Part shown: positions 34,749 through 43,303 of the stretch, in pieces
Layout of the letters: each line of letters begins with the position of its first letter
Numbering within the stretch: the first letter of the stretch is position 1
The notes under the pieces: generated by a model
Told to the model about the DNA's origin: nothing
The model's input: only the letters and a program-made list of their open reading frames with translations
Databases searched by the model: none
Assembly (NCBI RefSeq): GCF_000739615.1
Contig: NZ_BATP01000060.1
Coordinates: 124,001-188,000 of the forward strand
Source: Haloferula sp. BvORR071
GTDB lineage: Bacteria > Verrucomicrobiota > Verrucomicrobiia > Verrucomicrobiales > Akkermansiaceae
Length of the DNA stretch: 64,000 nucleotides
Direction: 5' to 3'
Made by a program: the position numbers and the translations under genes

Positions 34749-37277
34749 TCAGACGCCACTGCGGAGGATCTCCAAGGGCGGGTGGTTGCAGACCCCGCGG
34801 CTGAGAAGCAGGCCGCCGACGACGGAAAGGCCGGTCGCGGTGGCGAAGGCGGCAGCCAGAAGCCCGGCCGGTGGCCATGGGTCCGCCTTGAAGACGAAGG
34901 TGGCCAAGGCGGCATTGGCACCGGCGGCGAGGATGATGCCGGTCAGGGCCGAAAGCAGGCCGAGGGTGGCGTACTCGATGACGAGGATCGCGCGGACTTG
35001 GCGGGCGGAGGCTCCGAGGGTCCGCAGCAGCACGCTCTCGCGCAGGCGCAGGTCGCGGCCGTTGAGCAGGGTGCCAATCAAGATCGGCAAGCCTGCCAGC
35101 ACGGTAAAGCCAGCCAGCACCGAGATCACGCCGGAGATCTTGCCGAGGATGTCGCGGACCGTTTTCAAGATCAGGGTGAGATCCACCGTCGAGACATTCG
35201 GGAACTTGTCCACCACCACGCGCTGGAGTTCGCCGGTGGCCGCGGGTGTGGCGGTCTTGGTGGTGATCACGTGGAAGCCGGGAGCGTCCTCTAACACCCC
35301 GGGCGGGAAGACCATGAAGAAGTTCAGGTTGAAGCGGCTCCAGTCCACCTTGCGGAGGCTGGTGAGCTTGGCCTTCACGGGAACGCCTTGGACGTCGAGT
35401 GTCAGTTCATCGCCGAGCTTGAGGCCGATCTCACCGGCGATCTGCTCTTCCATGGAGAGGGGAACAGGTCCGCCGGGTGGCACGCTCTTGTGCCATTCGC
35501 CGGCGACGAGGGTCTCGGTCGGATTCAGGGAGTCGCGGTAAGTGGAGCGGAATTCGCGGCGGCCCATGCGCCCCTGGGGTGCTTCGTCGCCACGGATCGA
35601 CTGGATCCGCATGGTGACCATGGGGGTGTCCTCGAGGATGGGCAGCTTCTGATCTGTTAGGATCTGGCGAACGCCGTCGACTTGGTCCGGCTGCACGTCG
35701 ATCAAGTAGATGCTCGGGCTGTTCGCTGTCTGGGTGACATCCAGGCGCTGCTGGATCAGGCGGCCGGCGAGCAGGATGGTGACCAGCAGGAAGGTGCCCA
35801 AGCCGAGCGAGAGCAGGAAGAGCAGGGTCTGGTTGTGCGGGCGGTGGAGATTCGAAATGCCTTGGCGTAGCAGATAGGGCCAGCGCGGGCGGACGATGCG
35901 GCGGGTGATGAAGATCAGGCTGCGCGCCACCAGTGCCAGCACCGCGAAGGCAGCAGCGAGGCCGCCGACCATCGCGAGCGAGCGTTTCCAATCGCGGTCC
36001 TGATTCAGCGCGAGCAGCACTAGCAGACCGCCTAGCAGAAGGTAGATTGGCAGGGCACGCAGCGGCTGGCCTTCGAGGCTGGCTCCGCCGCGCAAGGTGA
36101 CAGCGGGGGAGATGCGGCGGATCTTGAGCAGTGGCAGCAGGGCGAAGCCGCAGCAGACGGCGAAGCCTGAGGCGGCAGTTTGCGCCACGACCTTCCATTC
36201 CGGAGTGGGCGCGATCTCCAGTGGCAGTTCGCCGCGGAAGAGCCAGAGTACGCCGGTCTGCAAGCCGATGCCGAGTGCCGCCCCGATGAGAGCACCCAAT
36301 AGGCCCAACGCGCCGGCTTGGGCAAAGTAGATCGCACAGGCGAGATGACGCGGGCAGCCGAGGCAGCGCAGGATTGCGATGACCGGCACACGGCGGCTGA
36401 CATGAGCATGGACTGCACCAGCCACACCGATGGCCCCGAGCACCAGCGAGGCGAGCGCGATGATGCCGAGGAACTGCTGCAGGTTGTCGACCGCGTCGCC
36501 GATCGTTTCGCGGCGGTCGTCCGGGCTTTCGGTGCGGAAGGAGCGGTTCACCTCGTCTTTGATCCGGTCCTTCTCCGCCTTTGCTGAAACGCCCGGCTTG
36601 AACTTCAGGTGGACCACGGAGGAGCTCATGCTGTTGCTGCCGAGCAGTCCTGAGTCGGCTACATCCGCCAGGCGGACGTAGGCCTCGGGGGCGAAGCCGC
36701 TGAAGCGCCCGGAGCGTGGAGCGGGCTTGGTGATCGCGCCGAGGATCGGCAGCTTGAGTTTTCCGAGCTCCACCAGATCTCCCGGCTTGGCTTGGAATTG
36801 ATCAAGGAGGGCCTGTTCTAACAGAATTCCGGGCTCTTGTTGCAGGCGCTTCCATGCATCCGGTGGCTGCGTATCAACCGTGCCGTAGAAGGGGTAGGGG
36901 CCCCCGATGCCGCGGATCTGGAAGAGCCGCACCGCACCGGCGGGGAACTTCAACATCGAGGGAAAGGTGACCTCGCGGCTGGTGTCTTCGGACATCGCGG
37001 CCAGCTTCGCGAATTCCTCATCCGTGATCGCGCGGCGCGAGGTGATCTGGAGGTCGGAGCCTAACAGCGCCTTGGCTTGGGTGGCCACGCCCTTCTCGAT
37101 GCTGGCCTTGAGCGAATGGATGGCGACCAGCGCGGCGATGCCGGAGACGATCGCCAATGAGAAGATCACGAGCCGCAGGCGCTGCGAACGGCTGTCGCGC
37201 CAGGCCATTTTCCAGGTCCAGGGATGGAAGAGGGCGACGAGCAGATTGCCTGGCAGTGGCTTGGGATCACTCGCCAT
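34749..37277 (-). CDS. ABC transporter permease, FtsX/YbbP type
   Basis: 842 residues with the YbbP layout: one N-terminal membrane helix (LVIFSLAIVSGIAALVAI), a large periplasmic MacB-like domain, a first FtsX helix set (IIALASLVLGAIGVAGAVHA and following), a middle periplasmic domain (about 510-690) and a second FtsX set near the end (ISGVISVLAGFTVLAGLPIL..., GLLSALTGIILAAGANAAL). The start overlaps the ATPase gene by 11 bp. Such exporters act with YbbA-type ATPases; the substrate is unknown, but lipids or metabolites released in the envelope are suspected. A terminator follows the gene. Confidence 0.88.
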   Translation of the reverse strand: MASDPKPLPGNLLVALFHPWTWKMAWRDSRSQRLRLVIFSLAIVSGIAALVAIHSLKASIEKGVATQAKALLGSDLQITSRRAITDEEFAKLAAMSEDTSREVTFPSMLKFPAGAVRLFQIRGIGGPYPFYGTVDTQPPDAWKRLQQEPGILLEQALLDQFQAKPGDLVELGKLKLPILGAITKPAPRSGRFSGFAPEAYVRLADVADSGLLGSNSMSSSVVHLKFKPGVSAKAEKDRIKDEVNRSFRTESPDDRRETIGDAVDNLQQFLGIIALASLVLGAIGVAGAVHAHVSRRVPVIAILRCLGCPRHLACAIYFAQAGALGLLGALIGAALGIGLQTGVLWLFRGELPLEIAPTPEWKVVAQTAASGFAVCCGFALLPLLKIRRISPAVTLRGGASLEGQPLRALPIYLLLGGLLVLLALNQDRDWKRSLAMVGGLAAAFAVLALVARSLIFITRRIVRPRWPYLLRQGISNLHRPHNQTLLFLLSLGLGTFLLVTILLAGRLIQQRLDVTQTANSPSIYLIDVQPDQVDGVRQILTDQKLPILEDTPMVTMRIQSIRGDEAPQGRMGRREFRSTYRDSLNPTETLVAGEWHKSVPPGGPVPLSMEEQIAGEIGLKLGDELTLDVQGVPVKAKLTSLRKVDWSRFNLNFFMVFPPGVLEDAPGFHVITTKTATPAATGELQRVVVDKFPNVSTVDLTLILKTVRDILGKISGVISVLAGFTVLAGLPILIGTLLNGRDLRLRESVLLRTLGASARQVRAILVIEYATLGLLSALTGIILAAGANAALATFVFKADPWPPAGLLAAAFATATGLSVVGGLLLSRGVCNHPPLEILRSGV

Positions 37278-38010
37278 GGCTCTGGACTTCCTCCGCGATG
37301 ATGGTTCCGCCGCTCATCTTCACCACCCGGCGGGCCTTCGCCGCCAGAGCGGGGTCGTGCGTCACCAGCACCAGCGAGGTGCCCGCCTCGCGGTTGAGGC
37401 GGAAGAGCATCTCGACGATCGGGCCGGCGGTATCGGCATCCAAATTACCGGTCGGCTCATCGGCAAAGAGGATCTTGGGCCGGTGGATGAAGGCGCGGGC
37501 GAGTGCGACGCGCTGCTGCTCGCCGCCGGAGAGCTGAAGCGGGTAGTGGTCGATCCGGTCGCCGAGGCCGACCTGTTTGAGAAGCTCCGCCGCCTCCTTG
37601 TCGCGGCCGGACTCGCCGCGCAGCTCGAGCGGGACCAGCACGTTCTCGATTGCGGTGAGGGTGGGGATCAGTTGGAAACTCTGGAACACGAAGCCGACCA
37701 AGCGGTTGCGCAGGGCGGCCCGCTGATCCTGGCTGAGGTCCTCCAGCGGCTGCCCATCCAGCAGGACACTGCCGCTGGTCGCATTGTCGAGACCCGCGCA
37801 GAGACCCAACAGGGTGGTCTTGCCACTGCCGGAAGGCCCGATGATCGCGCAGCTATCGCCCTCCTGGAGGGCGAAATTCACGTCGCGCAGGACCGTGACC
37901 TCGTGGGTGTGGGTGCGGTGAACCTTCCTGAGATCCCGCACTTCCAGGATGGGTCGTTTGACAGGTTTCGGCTCGTGGTTCAGGCTCGTCGTGGGAGAAA
38001 CAGATGACAT
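37267..38010 (-). CDS. ABC transporter ATP-binding protein, YbbA/LolD type
   Basis: 247 residues from the ATG at 38010. Walker A GPSGSGKTT (58-66), Q-loop FVFQSFQLIP, signature LSGGEQQRVALARA, Walker B ILFADEPTGNLD and the switch His in LVLVTHDP are all intact. It belongs to the MacB/LolD subfamily that pairs with FtsX-type permeases. The 3' end overlaps the permease gene by 11 bp. Its start codon overlaps that of the divergent esterase gene: ATG (+) at 38004-38006 and CAT (-) at 38008-38010. Confidence 0.92.
   Translation of the reverse strand: MSSVSPTTSLNHEPKPVKRPILEVRDLRKVHRTHTHEVTVLRDVNFALQEGDSCAIIGPSGSGKTTLLGLCAGLDNATSGSVLLDGQPLEDLSQDQRAALRNRLVGFVFQSFQLIPTLTAIENVLVPLELRGESGRDKEAAELLKQVGLGDRIDHYPLQLSGGEQQRVALARAFIHRPKILFADEPTGNLDADTAGPIVEMLFRLNREAGTSLVLVTHDPALAAKARRVVKMSGGTIIAEEVQSHGE
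37993..37997 (+). promoter_or_regulatory. Shine-Dalgarno of the TesA-like gene inside the ATPase gene
   Basis: GGGAG lies 6 nt before the ATG at 38004, inside the coding sequence of the opposite-strand ATPase gene. It supports that start and shows that both genes share the sequence around their starts. Confidence 0.6.
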
Positions 38011-38684
38011 CGGGAAAAAGCTTCGCGTTCTGTGCCGGGATCTTATGGATGCTTGGAGTCTGCGCACTATTCCCCGCGCGTGCCGAGAATGCAAACGGCG
38101 GGGCGGTGAAGACACGGATCATGGTCTTGGGCGACAGCATTACAGCGGGTTACGGACTGGACGATCCGCAGGAAGCCTACCCGGCGCTGCTGCAAAAGAA
38201 AATCGATGCTGTCGGGCTGCCTTACACAGTGGCGAATGCCGGGGTGAGCGGGGATACGACCGCCGGCGGTCTGCGACGGATCGCTTGGGCGCTGGGCCAG
38301 CAAGGCGCGGACGTGCTGGTGGTGGCGCTGGGTGGCAACGATGGCCTGCGCGGGATCTCACCGGAGCAGACCGAGCAGAACCTCGCGGGAATCATCGACA
38401 AGGCGCGCGAGAAAAAACCGGAGCTCAAGGTGATCGTGGCCGGCATGCAGATGCCTGAGAACATGGGCGCGGACTACATCACGAAGTTCAAGGAAGCCTT
38501 CCCGAAGGTGGCAAAGGACAAGAAGGCGGAACTGGTGCCCTTCTTGTTAGAGGGGGTCGGCGGCGTGGAGAATCTGAACCAGGACGACCGGATTCACCCG
38601 AACGTGGAAGGCCAGAAGAAGGTGGCGGACAACGTGTGGAAGGTGCTCGAGCCGCTTCTGAAGAAAGCGGAGAAGGTGCCCTGA
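38004..38684 (+). CDS. tesA: SGNH-type arylesterase / TesA-like lysophospholipase
   Basis: 226 residues with a signal peptide (MTSGKSFAFCAGILWMLGVCALFPARA). SGNH blocks: GDSITAGYG with S45, the Gly of NAGVSGDTTAGG, GGND (110-113) and the DxxH pair D195/H198 in DDRIHPN. The length matches TesA. It is divergent from ybbA-ybbP-like genes, a synteny also known from gamma-proteobacteria, where the esterase and the exporter may serve one lipid-related task. The 3' end converges with the RNase Z-like gene with only 2 bp between stops. Confidence 0.88.
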   Translation: MTSGKSFAFCAGILWMLGVCALFPARAENANGGAVKTRIMVLGDSITAGYGLDDPQEAYPALLQKKIDAVGLPYTVANAGVSGDTTAGGLRRIAWALGQQGADVLVVALGGNDGLRGISPEQTEQNLAGIIDKAREKKPELKVIVAGMQMPENMGADYITKFKEAFPKVAKDKKAELVPFLLEGVGGVENLNQDDRIHPNVEGQKKVADNVWKVLEPLLKKAEKVP

Positions 38685-38686
38685 GC

Positions 38687-39685
38687 CTACTCGTTCCAGC
38701 CTTCAGGAAACCGCGCCGCTGGGAAGATCCCGCGCGCCTCGGCGAGGAGTTCCGCCCGCTCTTCACGGAGATAGCGGCTGGAGACATGAAAAAGAACAAG
38801 ATCTTCCACTCCGGCCTCGCTGGCCAAGGTGGCGACTTGGGCGGCGGTCATGTGGTAGTTCTTCTGCGCTAGCTCCAGATCGGCGGCGCGATATTGCGAC
38901 TCACACACCACGTGGCGGCAACCGCTGATCCATGGGCGCAACTTCGCCAAGGCGGTTTCGTCTAACAGGAAGTCGGTCAGGTAAGCCACAGAGTCACCCG
39001 GAGTCGGGACCAGCAGCTCCGCACGCAAGTCGCCCGCGCGGCGGCCTTCTACCATGGCATCATCGGGCATCGCGTTGTGGTCCTTGAATGACTTCAGCCA
39101 AGGCCCCGGTCTGAGGCCCAGCGCAGCGAGCCGCTGGGAATCGATGTTCCAACGCGTCTTCTCCGTGACCTTATAGGCCATGCTGGCAGTCAGGTGATCG
39201 AGTTCCATCGCCTCCACGGTGAAGTCCTCTTCGTCCAGGATCAGCAGTCCATCACGAAAGATGGCCGGTTCCTCATGGGCGGTCTCGAAGGCCTCCGGCA
39301 ACTCGTAGCGCCAAGTCTTGATCTCAGTCTCGCCGATGTCCGAGACCCGCCAGGTCGAGCCGAGGTTTTCGTGGAGGTTCCACAAGTAGCTGCGGAAGCG
39401 ATGGTGGAGGATCTTCCCGGTTCCCGGTGGTCCCCAGATCCGGTTGTTGTCGCCATCGCGGGCGAAGTTCATCCGGAAGAAGCCATCGAAGCCCGCGATG
39501 TGATCCATGTGGAAGTGAGAGAAGAATACATGGTCGATCGCCATGACATCCGCTGGCGAGAGATCGGCCAAGCAGCCCTCGCCACAATCGAAGAGCAGGC
39601 GGCGCACGGCGTGGCCGCTATCGATCTCCACGTGGAGCGCGTTGTCCCGCCCGGCTGCGCCGAGCACCCGGAAGCGGATAGCCAT
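38687..39685 (-). CDS. RNase Z-like metallo-beta-lactamase-fold hydrolase
   Basis: 332 residues. The metal motif HxHxDH is intact (H57, H59, D61, H62 in SHFHMDHIAG). ESQY, NYHMTA and FHVSSRY near the C-terminus match the third metal His and the following RNase Z-like motif. The chain lacks a clear flexible arm for tRNA, and its middle part (about 95-190) differs from RNase Z, so it could be a related phosphodiesterase. Soluble, no signal peptide. Confidence 0.82.
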   Translation of the reverse strand: MAIRFRVLGAAGRDNALHVEIDSGHAVRRLLFDCGEGCLADLSPADVMAIDHVFFSHFHMDHIAGFDGFFRMNFARDGDNNRIWGPPGTGKILHHRFRSYLWNLHENLGSTWRVSDIGETEIKTWRYELPEAFETAHEEPAIFRDGLLILDEEDFTVEAMELDHLTASMAYKVTEKTRWNIDSQRLAALGLRPGPWLKSFKDHNAMPDDAMVEGRRAGDLRAELLVPTPGDSVAYLTDFLLDETALAKLRPWISGCRHVVCESQYRAADLELAQKNYHMTAAQVATLASEAGVEDLVLFHVSSRYLREERAELLAEARGIFPAARFPEGWNE

Positions 39686-39733
39686 ACGGGAGGCAAGGAA
39701 GGCGAAGGTGAGATGTCAATCAAGGAGGGTGGG

Positions 39734-40195
39734 CTACTTCTTCCCGGCCTTGGCTGGCATTCCGCTGGGCTCAAGACCGGCGAGGCTGAAGATCTGGGCA
39801 AGCAGCTTTTGCACGGATTCCAAGCCGCGCTTGCCGGTATCGTAGTCCGGAGACCAGAGGGAGACGGTTTTGGTAGCGTAGGTCAGCGTGACCTTGGTGC
39901 CATCCTTTCCGCTGACTTGATCGGCCTTGGCCTTCGCCCAATCGACGCCGGGGAGCTCTTTCTTCAGGGCCGCGAGTTGAGCGGGCGTGATCTGGAGTTT
40001 GGAGGCCCGGGGCGATTTTTGATCTGCCGCTTTGGTTTCGAGCGCGAGCGCGCCGGAATCGTCGATCTGGATTTTCACCACTTGGTTCGGGATGCGCCGG
40101 GAGTGCTCGTAATCGAGTGAAACCAGCGGCTCAGCGGCGGTGGCGGTGGCGATGGCGGTTGCGGCGAGAAGGATGAGGCCGAGGAGTTTGTTCAT
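39734..40195 (-). CDS. Small secreted protein of unknown function
   Basis: 153 residues from the ATG at 40195, which begins a signal peptide (MNKLLGLILLAATAIATATA); the upstream open frame runs through a REP arm and is not coding. The mature part is one small alpha/beta domain (VVKIQIDDSGALALETK, KVTLTYATKTVSLWSPDYDTG) and ends in a basic AKAGKK tail. No family is recognised. It precedes the MBL-fold gene on the same strand (48-bp gap) and may be co-transcribed with it. Confidence 0.65.
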   Translation of the reverse strand: MNKLLGLILLAATAIATATAAEPLVSLDYEHSRRIPNQVVKIQIDDSGALALETKAADQKSPRASKLQITPAQLAALKKELPGVDWAKAKADQVSGKDGTKVTLTYATKTVSLWSPDYDTGKRGLESVQKLLAQIFSLAGLEPSGMPAKAGKK

Positions 40196-40234
40196 GGAAT
40201 GGGAGAGGTACGGAGTGCGGATGTGGTCACTTGC

Positions 40235-40326
40235 TGCCCCAACGGGGCAAACGTCAATAGCCCCGGGCAAGCATAGCGCAGCCCGGGGTATGGTGCGCGG
40301 GACAGATATGTGCCCTGAAGGGGCAC
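40235..40326. repeat. Left REP arm of the RAYT element
   Basis: Hairpins GCCCC-AAC-GGGGC (40236-40248), CCCCGGGC-12 nt-GCCCGGGG (40261-40288) and GTGCCC-TGAAG-GGGCAC (40310-40326). Confidence 0.8.
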
Positions 40327-40338
40327 CCGTAGTTCGGC

Positions 40339-40791
40339 TCAATCCCACACATATCGCTCGTCCCATTCCACTCCACAGCGTTTGAGGAGTCGGCGATATT
40401 CGTCCTGGAATGTCGTGACGCGATGATGCTCGGCTTGGTTGTTGATGTAATGTTCGACTTTCTCGCGATGGGTGGCGCTGATGGAGAATATGCCGTAGCC
40501 GTTTTGCCAGTGGAAGGAGAGCAGGCGTTTGTCGCGTTCCTTGAGCCACTTGGAGGAGCCGGCCTTGATCTCCTTTACCAACTCCGCGGGCGCAATCGTG
40601 CGGGGAAGGGAGATCAGGAGATGAATGTGGTCCGGCATGGAGCCAGCGGCTAACAGTACTCCATTGCGCTGGGAGATAATGCCGCCGATGTAGGAGTACA
40701 GGTCCTCGCGGAGATGATCCGGGATGATTGGCGCGCGGTCCTTGGTGGAGAAGACGAGATGAACGAGAAGGGAGGAGAGGGATTGCGGCAT
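40339..40791 (-). CDS. REP-associated tyrosine transposase (Y1_Tnp, IS200-like)
   Basis: 150 residues from the ATG at 40791 (MPQSLSSLLVHLVFSTKDR, the usual family start; an ATG at 40827 is in frame but less likely). The HUH metal motif is H55-I-H57 in DHIHLLIS and the catalytic Tyr is probably Y115 in VEHYINNQ, with Q119 at the assisting position. The C-terminus FQDEYRRLLKRCGVEWDERYVWD is typical of stand-alone RAYT proteins. These act on REP hairpins rather than moving as a classic IS. The gene looks intact. Confidence 0.9.
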   Translation of the reverse strand: MPQSLSSLLVHLVFSTKDRAPIIPDHLREDLYSYIGGIISQRNGVLLAAGSMPDHIHLLISLPRTIAPAELVKEIKAGSSKWLKERDKRLLSFHWQNGYGIFSISATHREKVEHYINNQAEHHRVTTFQDEYRRLLKRCGVEWDERYVWD

Positions 40792-40840
40792 TGTCCCGAG
40801 AATGGTAGATCGGGGACGTGGGATCAAGAGAGGGCTACGG

Positions 40841-40932
40841 GTGCCCTTTCAGGGCACCTTTCCTCTACCGGTGAAAACCCCGGGCTGCGCGGTGCTTGCC
40901 CGGGGCTATTGGCGTTTGCCCCCTTGGGGCAT
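40841..40932. repeat. Right REP arm of the RAYT element
   Basis: Hairpins GTGCCCT-TTC-AGGGCAC (40841-40857), CCCCGGGC-12 nt-GCCCGGGG (40878-40905) and GCCCCCTTGGGGC (40918-40930): the mirror image of the left arm. Confidence 0.8.
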
Positions 40933-41033
40933 AGAGGCAGGAGGTGACCCGGTGCCGTCTCCCGTTGGACGCCTGTGTTAGGCCCCAAGAAAACGACCGG
41001 AGCCGCTGATCAGGGCCACCTGTCGCGTACCGC

Positions 41034-41444
41034 TCACCTCACCAACTCCCGCTCCCTCTTCTGCTTCGGCTGGAAGGGGACCACGAAGGCGTCGTCGAAG
41101 TCGTAGACGTGGGCGAAGTCTTCGCGGGTGTCGCTGTCCTGCTTGCCGAACATCTGCTCCTCGATGAGGTGGAAGACCATCTCGCCGACGTCGGAGGTCC
41201 CGCGCAGGCCCCACTCGATCATGAGAGTGCCGGACATAGGGCCAAACTGCTGGAGGGCGAGGTCGCGGAAACCCTGGCAAAGTTCCACGCCGGTGACGTG
41301 GCGGCCTTCGCCGTCGTTGCTATCGGCCGCCCGCTTGAGGGTAAAGTCGAGCGACTCTTTCAAGAAGAGGTAGGCAAGGGGATCATAGCGCTTGTCGCGC
41401 TTGAAGATCGATTCGACGGCTTGTTCGAATTGCAGGGCCTTCAT
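41034..41444 (-). CDS. Minf_1886-family conserved protein
   Basis: 136 residues from the ATG at 41444 (MKALQFEQAVESIFKRDKRYDPLAYLFLKESLDFTLKRA). The conserved blocks HVTGVELCQGFRDLALQQFGPM, LMIEWGLRGTSDVGEMVFHLIE and DFDDAF identify this small soluble family, which appears restricted to Planctomycetes and Verrucomicrobia. It has no known function. It is the last gene before a 100-bp gap and lies downstream of the two PBP genes on the same strand, so it may share their transcript. A DNA motif CTGTTAG occurs twice just upstream (41485 and 41507). Confidence 0.82.
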   Translation of the reverse strand: MKALQFEQAVESIFKRDKRYDPLAYLFLKESLDFTLKRAADSNDGEGRHVTGVELCQGFRDLALQQFGPMSGTLMIEWGLRGTSDVGEMVFHLIEEQMFGKQDSDTREDFAHVYDFDDAFVVPFQPKQKRERELVR

Positions 41445-41544
41445 CCGGCGCGGAGAATGCCTGTAAGGCCGCCGCGAGTCAAAGCTGTTAGCGTGGATGA
41501 CAGCCGCTGTTAGTAGCTTGGCGGCTACGTAATTTCCCCCCGCC

Positions 41545-43269
41545 TCAGTTGCCGAGGCGCTTGGCGATGTCCCCGAGCACCTCGTCCAACTGGGCGGGCG
41601 AGCTGATCTTCTGCGGCTGATCGAAGCCGACCCAGATGGCGGTGGAGCCCTTCGGGCCGAGCCGCGCGAGCCAGGCATCCCGTCCCGAGCCGGTCGCCCC
41701 ACCGTAAACCCGGGTGCCAGCGGTGCTTTCCAACAGGGCCGCGGCCTCCTTCGCCGCCGGGGCGCCGATGGCCGGGCTGAGGTTGGGCTTGGCTTGGTAG
41801 AGGACCTTGCCGTCGGTGGTGGTGATCGATTGGATCAGGAAGGGCTTGGGGCGGTTGCCGCTGTTACCCAGCGTGGCGAGACCGGTGGCCAACTCCATCG
41901 GCGTGGCGGCGGCGATGCCGCGGAAAACGTCTTCCGATTCCTGGAAGGGGCCGGTGATGCCGCAGCGCTTGGCGATGCGGACAGTCTCCCGCGGGCCAAT
42001 CTGGCGGCCGGTTTGCACCGGCTTGCCCGGCAGCACCAGCTTGCCGCGCTCGGAGGCGGCGGCGGCGATCCATGGCTCGAAGGCGGCCCCTAGGTCGCGG
42101 CGGGCACCGGTGCTGCGGTCGAAGCGGGAGTGCGCGTAGTCGCGGCCACCGACCAAGCCGAGGATACCGCCCGATTTGGTTTCCAGGGTGACGGCCGCAC
42201 ACTGGAGGTAGGTGGGCTCCTCGCCCGCCTGATAGCTCGCAAACACCGGATATTTCCAGTCCTTCGATTGCTCGATCTTGAGCAGGGAAGCTGCGAGATC
42301 GGCCTCCAGTCGTGCCTGCCAGCCGCTGTCCAGGGTGCTGTGGACGATCAGGCCGCCATCGCGGATGTCCTCGTCGTCGATGATCTCCTGGAGTTCCTTC
42401 TGCACCGCCTCCTGCACATAGGAGAGTTCGGTGGTGCGCTTCTCCTGCGGGACCAGCTTGATCGGGATCTTGCTGATGCGCTCGATGTCGGCATCGGTGA
42501 CGAATTTCATCGTCTTCATCCGCGCCAGCACCTGCGACTCCTGTTCCTTGGCGGCGTCCAGATTGCGGAAGGGCGAGAAGATGTGCGGGCCGCGGATGAT
42601 GCCGACGATCATCGCGCACTCGGCCTCGTTCAGAGCGGAGACCGGCTTGCCGAAGTAGGTCCGCGCCGCTTGGTCCACGCCATGGCAACCGGCCCCGAAG
42701 TAGATGCGGTTCAGGTAATTCGCGAGGATCTCGTCCTTCGAATACCTCGATTCGATCCGCAGGGTCAGGGCGATCTCCAGCAGCTTGCGGTGGATCGACT
42801 TTTCCTTCAGCTGCTTGTGCTCCTCGCCGTAGGTGTTGCGGGCCAGCTGCATGGAGAGGGTGGAAGCCCCCTGCGTGAACTTCCCGTCTCCAACGTTGCG
42901 GAAGGTGGCTCGCGCCAGACCGATGGGATCGACCCCCCAGTGGGTGTAGAAGTCCTTGTCCTCGCGGGCGCAGAGGGCATGCACCAGGAAATCCGGAAGA
43001 TCCTTGCGGGTGATCAGGCTGCGGTTATTGCCGCCGGCACTGCCGATATGGGTGCCATTGCGGTCGAGGATCAGGGTCCGGGCCGGCATCTTGCCGACTT
43101 CCGCGAGATCGAAGCGCGAAGCCTCGGAAAAGAAGTAGAGAGCGACGATCAGACCGACGAGCGCCAGGAAGAAGCCTCCCCACAAGCTCCAGCGGATCAG
43201 CGTGCGCAGCCACTCCGGCATCCAGACCTGCCAGGCCGGAATTTTGCGGGTGCTACGCCAGGAAGACAT
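41545..43269 (-). CDS. PBP1-type peptidoglycan glycosyltransferase with a degenerate transpeptidase domain
   Basis: 574 residues: cytoplasmic tail, one membrane helix (about 28-48), GT51 domain with E103 in REDKDFYTH and QGASTLSMQLARN, then a transpeptidase-like domain. In that domain the SxxK motif reads AAFE (A395, E398), no SxN motif is found where expected, and KTG reads ATG (A525-T-G527). All three penicillin-binding motifs are therefore lost, while surrounding text such as GGRDYAHSRFDRSTG and STAIWVGFD still aligns with the neighbour. It is probably an active glycan polymerase with a pseudo-transpeptidase. It follows the intact PBP gene by 34 bp. Confidence 0.88.
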   Translation of the reverse strand: MSSWRSTRKIPAWQVWMPEWLRTLIRWSLWGGFFLALVGLIVALYFFSEASRFDLAEVGKMPARTLILDRNGTHIGSAGGNNRSLITRKDLPDFLVHALCAREDKDFYTHWGVDPIGLARATFRNVGDGKFTQGASTLSMQLARNTYGEEHKQLKEKSIHRKLLEIALTLRIESRYSKDEILANYLNRIYFGAGCHGVDQAARTYFGKPVSALNEAECAMIVGIIRGPHIFSPFRNLDAAKEQESQVLARMKTMKFVTDADIERISKIPIKLVPQEKRTTELSYVQEAVQKELQEIIDDEDIRDGGLIVHSTLDSGWQARLEADLAASLLKIEQSKDWKYPVFASYQAGEEPTYLQCAAVTLETKSGGILGLVGGRDYAHSRFDRSTGARRDLGAAFEPWIAAAASERGKLVLPGKPVQTGRQIGPRETVRIAKRCGITGPFQESEDVFRGIAAATPMELATGLATLGNSGNRPKPFLIQSITTTDGKVLYQAKPNLSPAIGAPAAKEAAALLESTAGTRVYGGATGSGRDAWLARLGPKGSTAIWVGFDQPQKISSPAQLDEVLGDIAKRLGN

Positions 43270-43303
43270 ATGGGGTTAGATCGGTGTTTTGTGGGTTTCC
43301 CTC

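Larger units (their letters stand above)
40235..40932 (-). mobile_element. RAYT (REP-associated tyrosine transposase) element with inverted REP arms
   Basis: A Y1-type transposase gene (40339-40791) sits between two ~92-bp inverted arms, 40235-40326 and 40841-40932. Each arm has the same three hairpins in mirror order: a small GCCCC...GGGGC, a large CCCCGGGC...GCCCGGGG and a small GTGCCC...GGGCAC. The linking text AAACGTCAATAGCCCCGGGC is also shared (one base differs). Arms that near-identical imply that the element, or its ends, copied recently. Confidence 0.85.
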
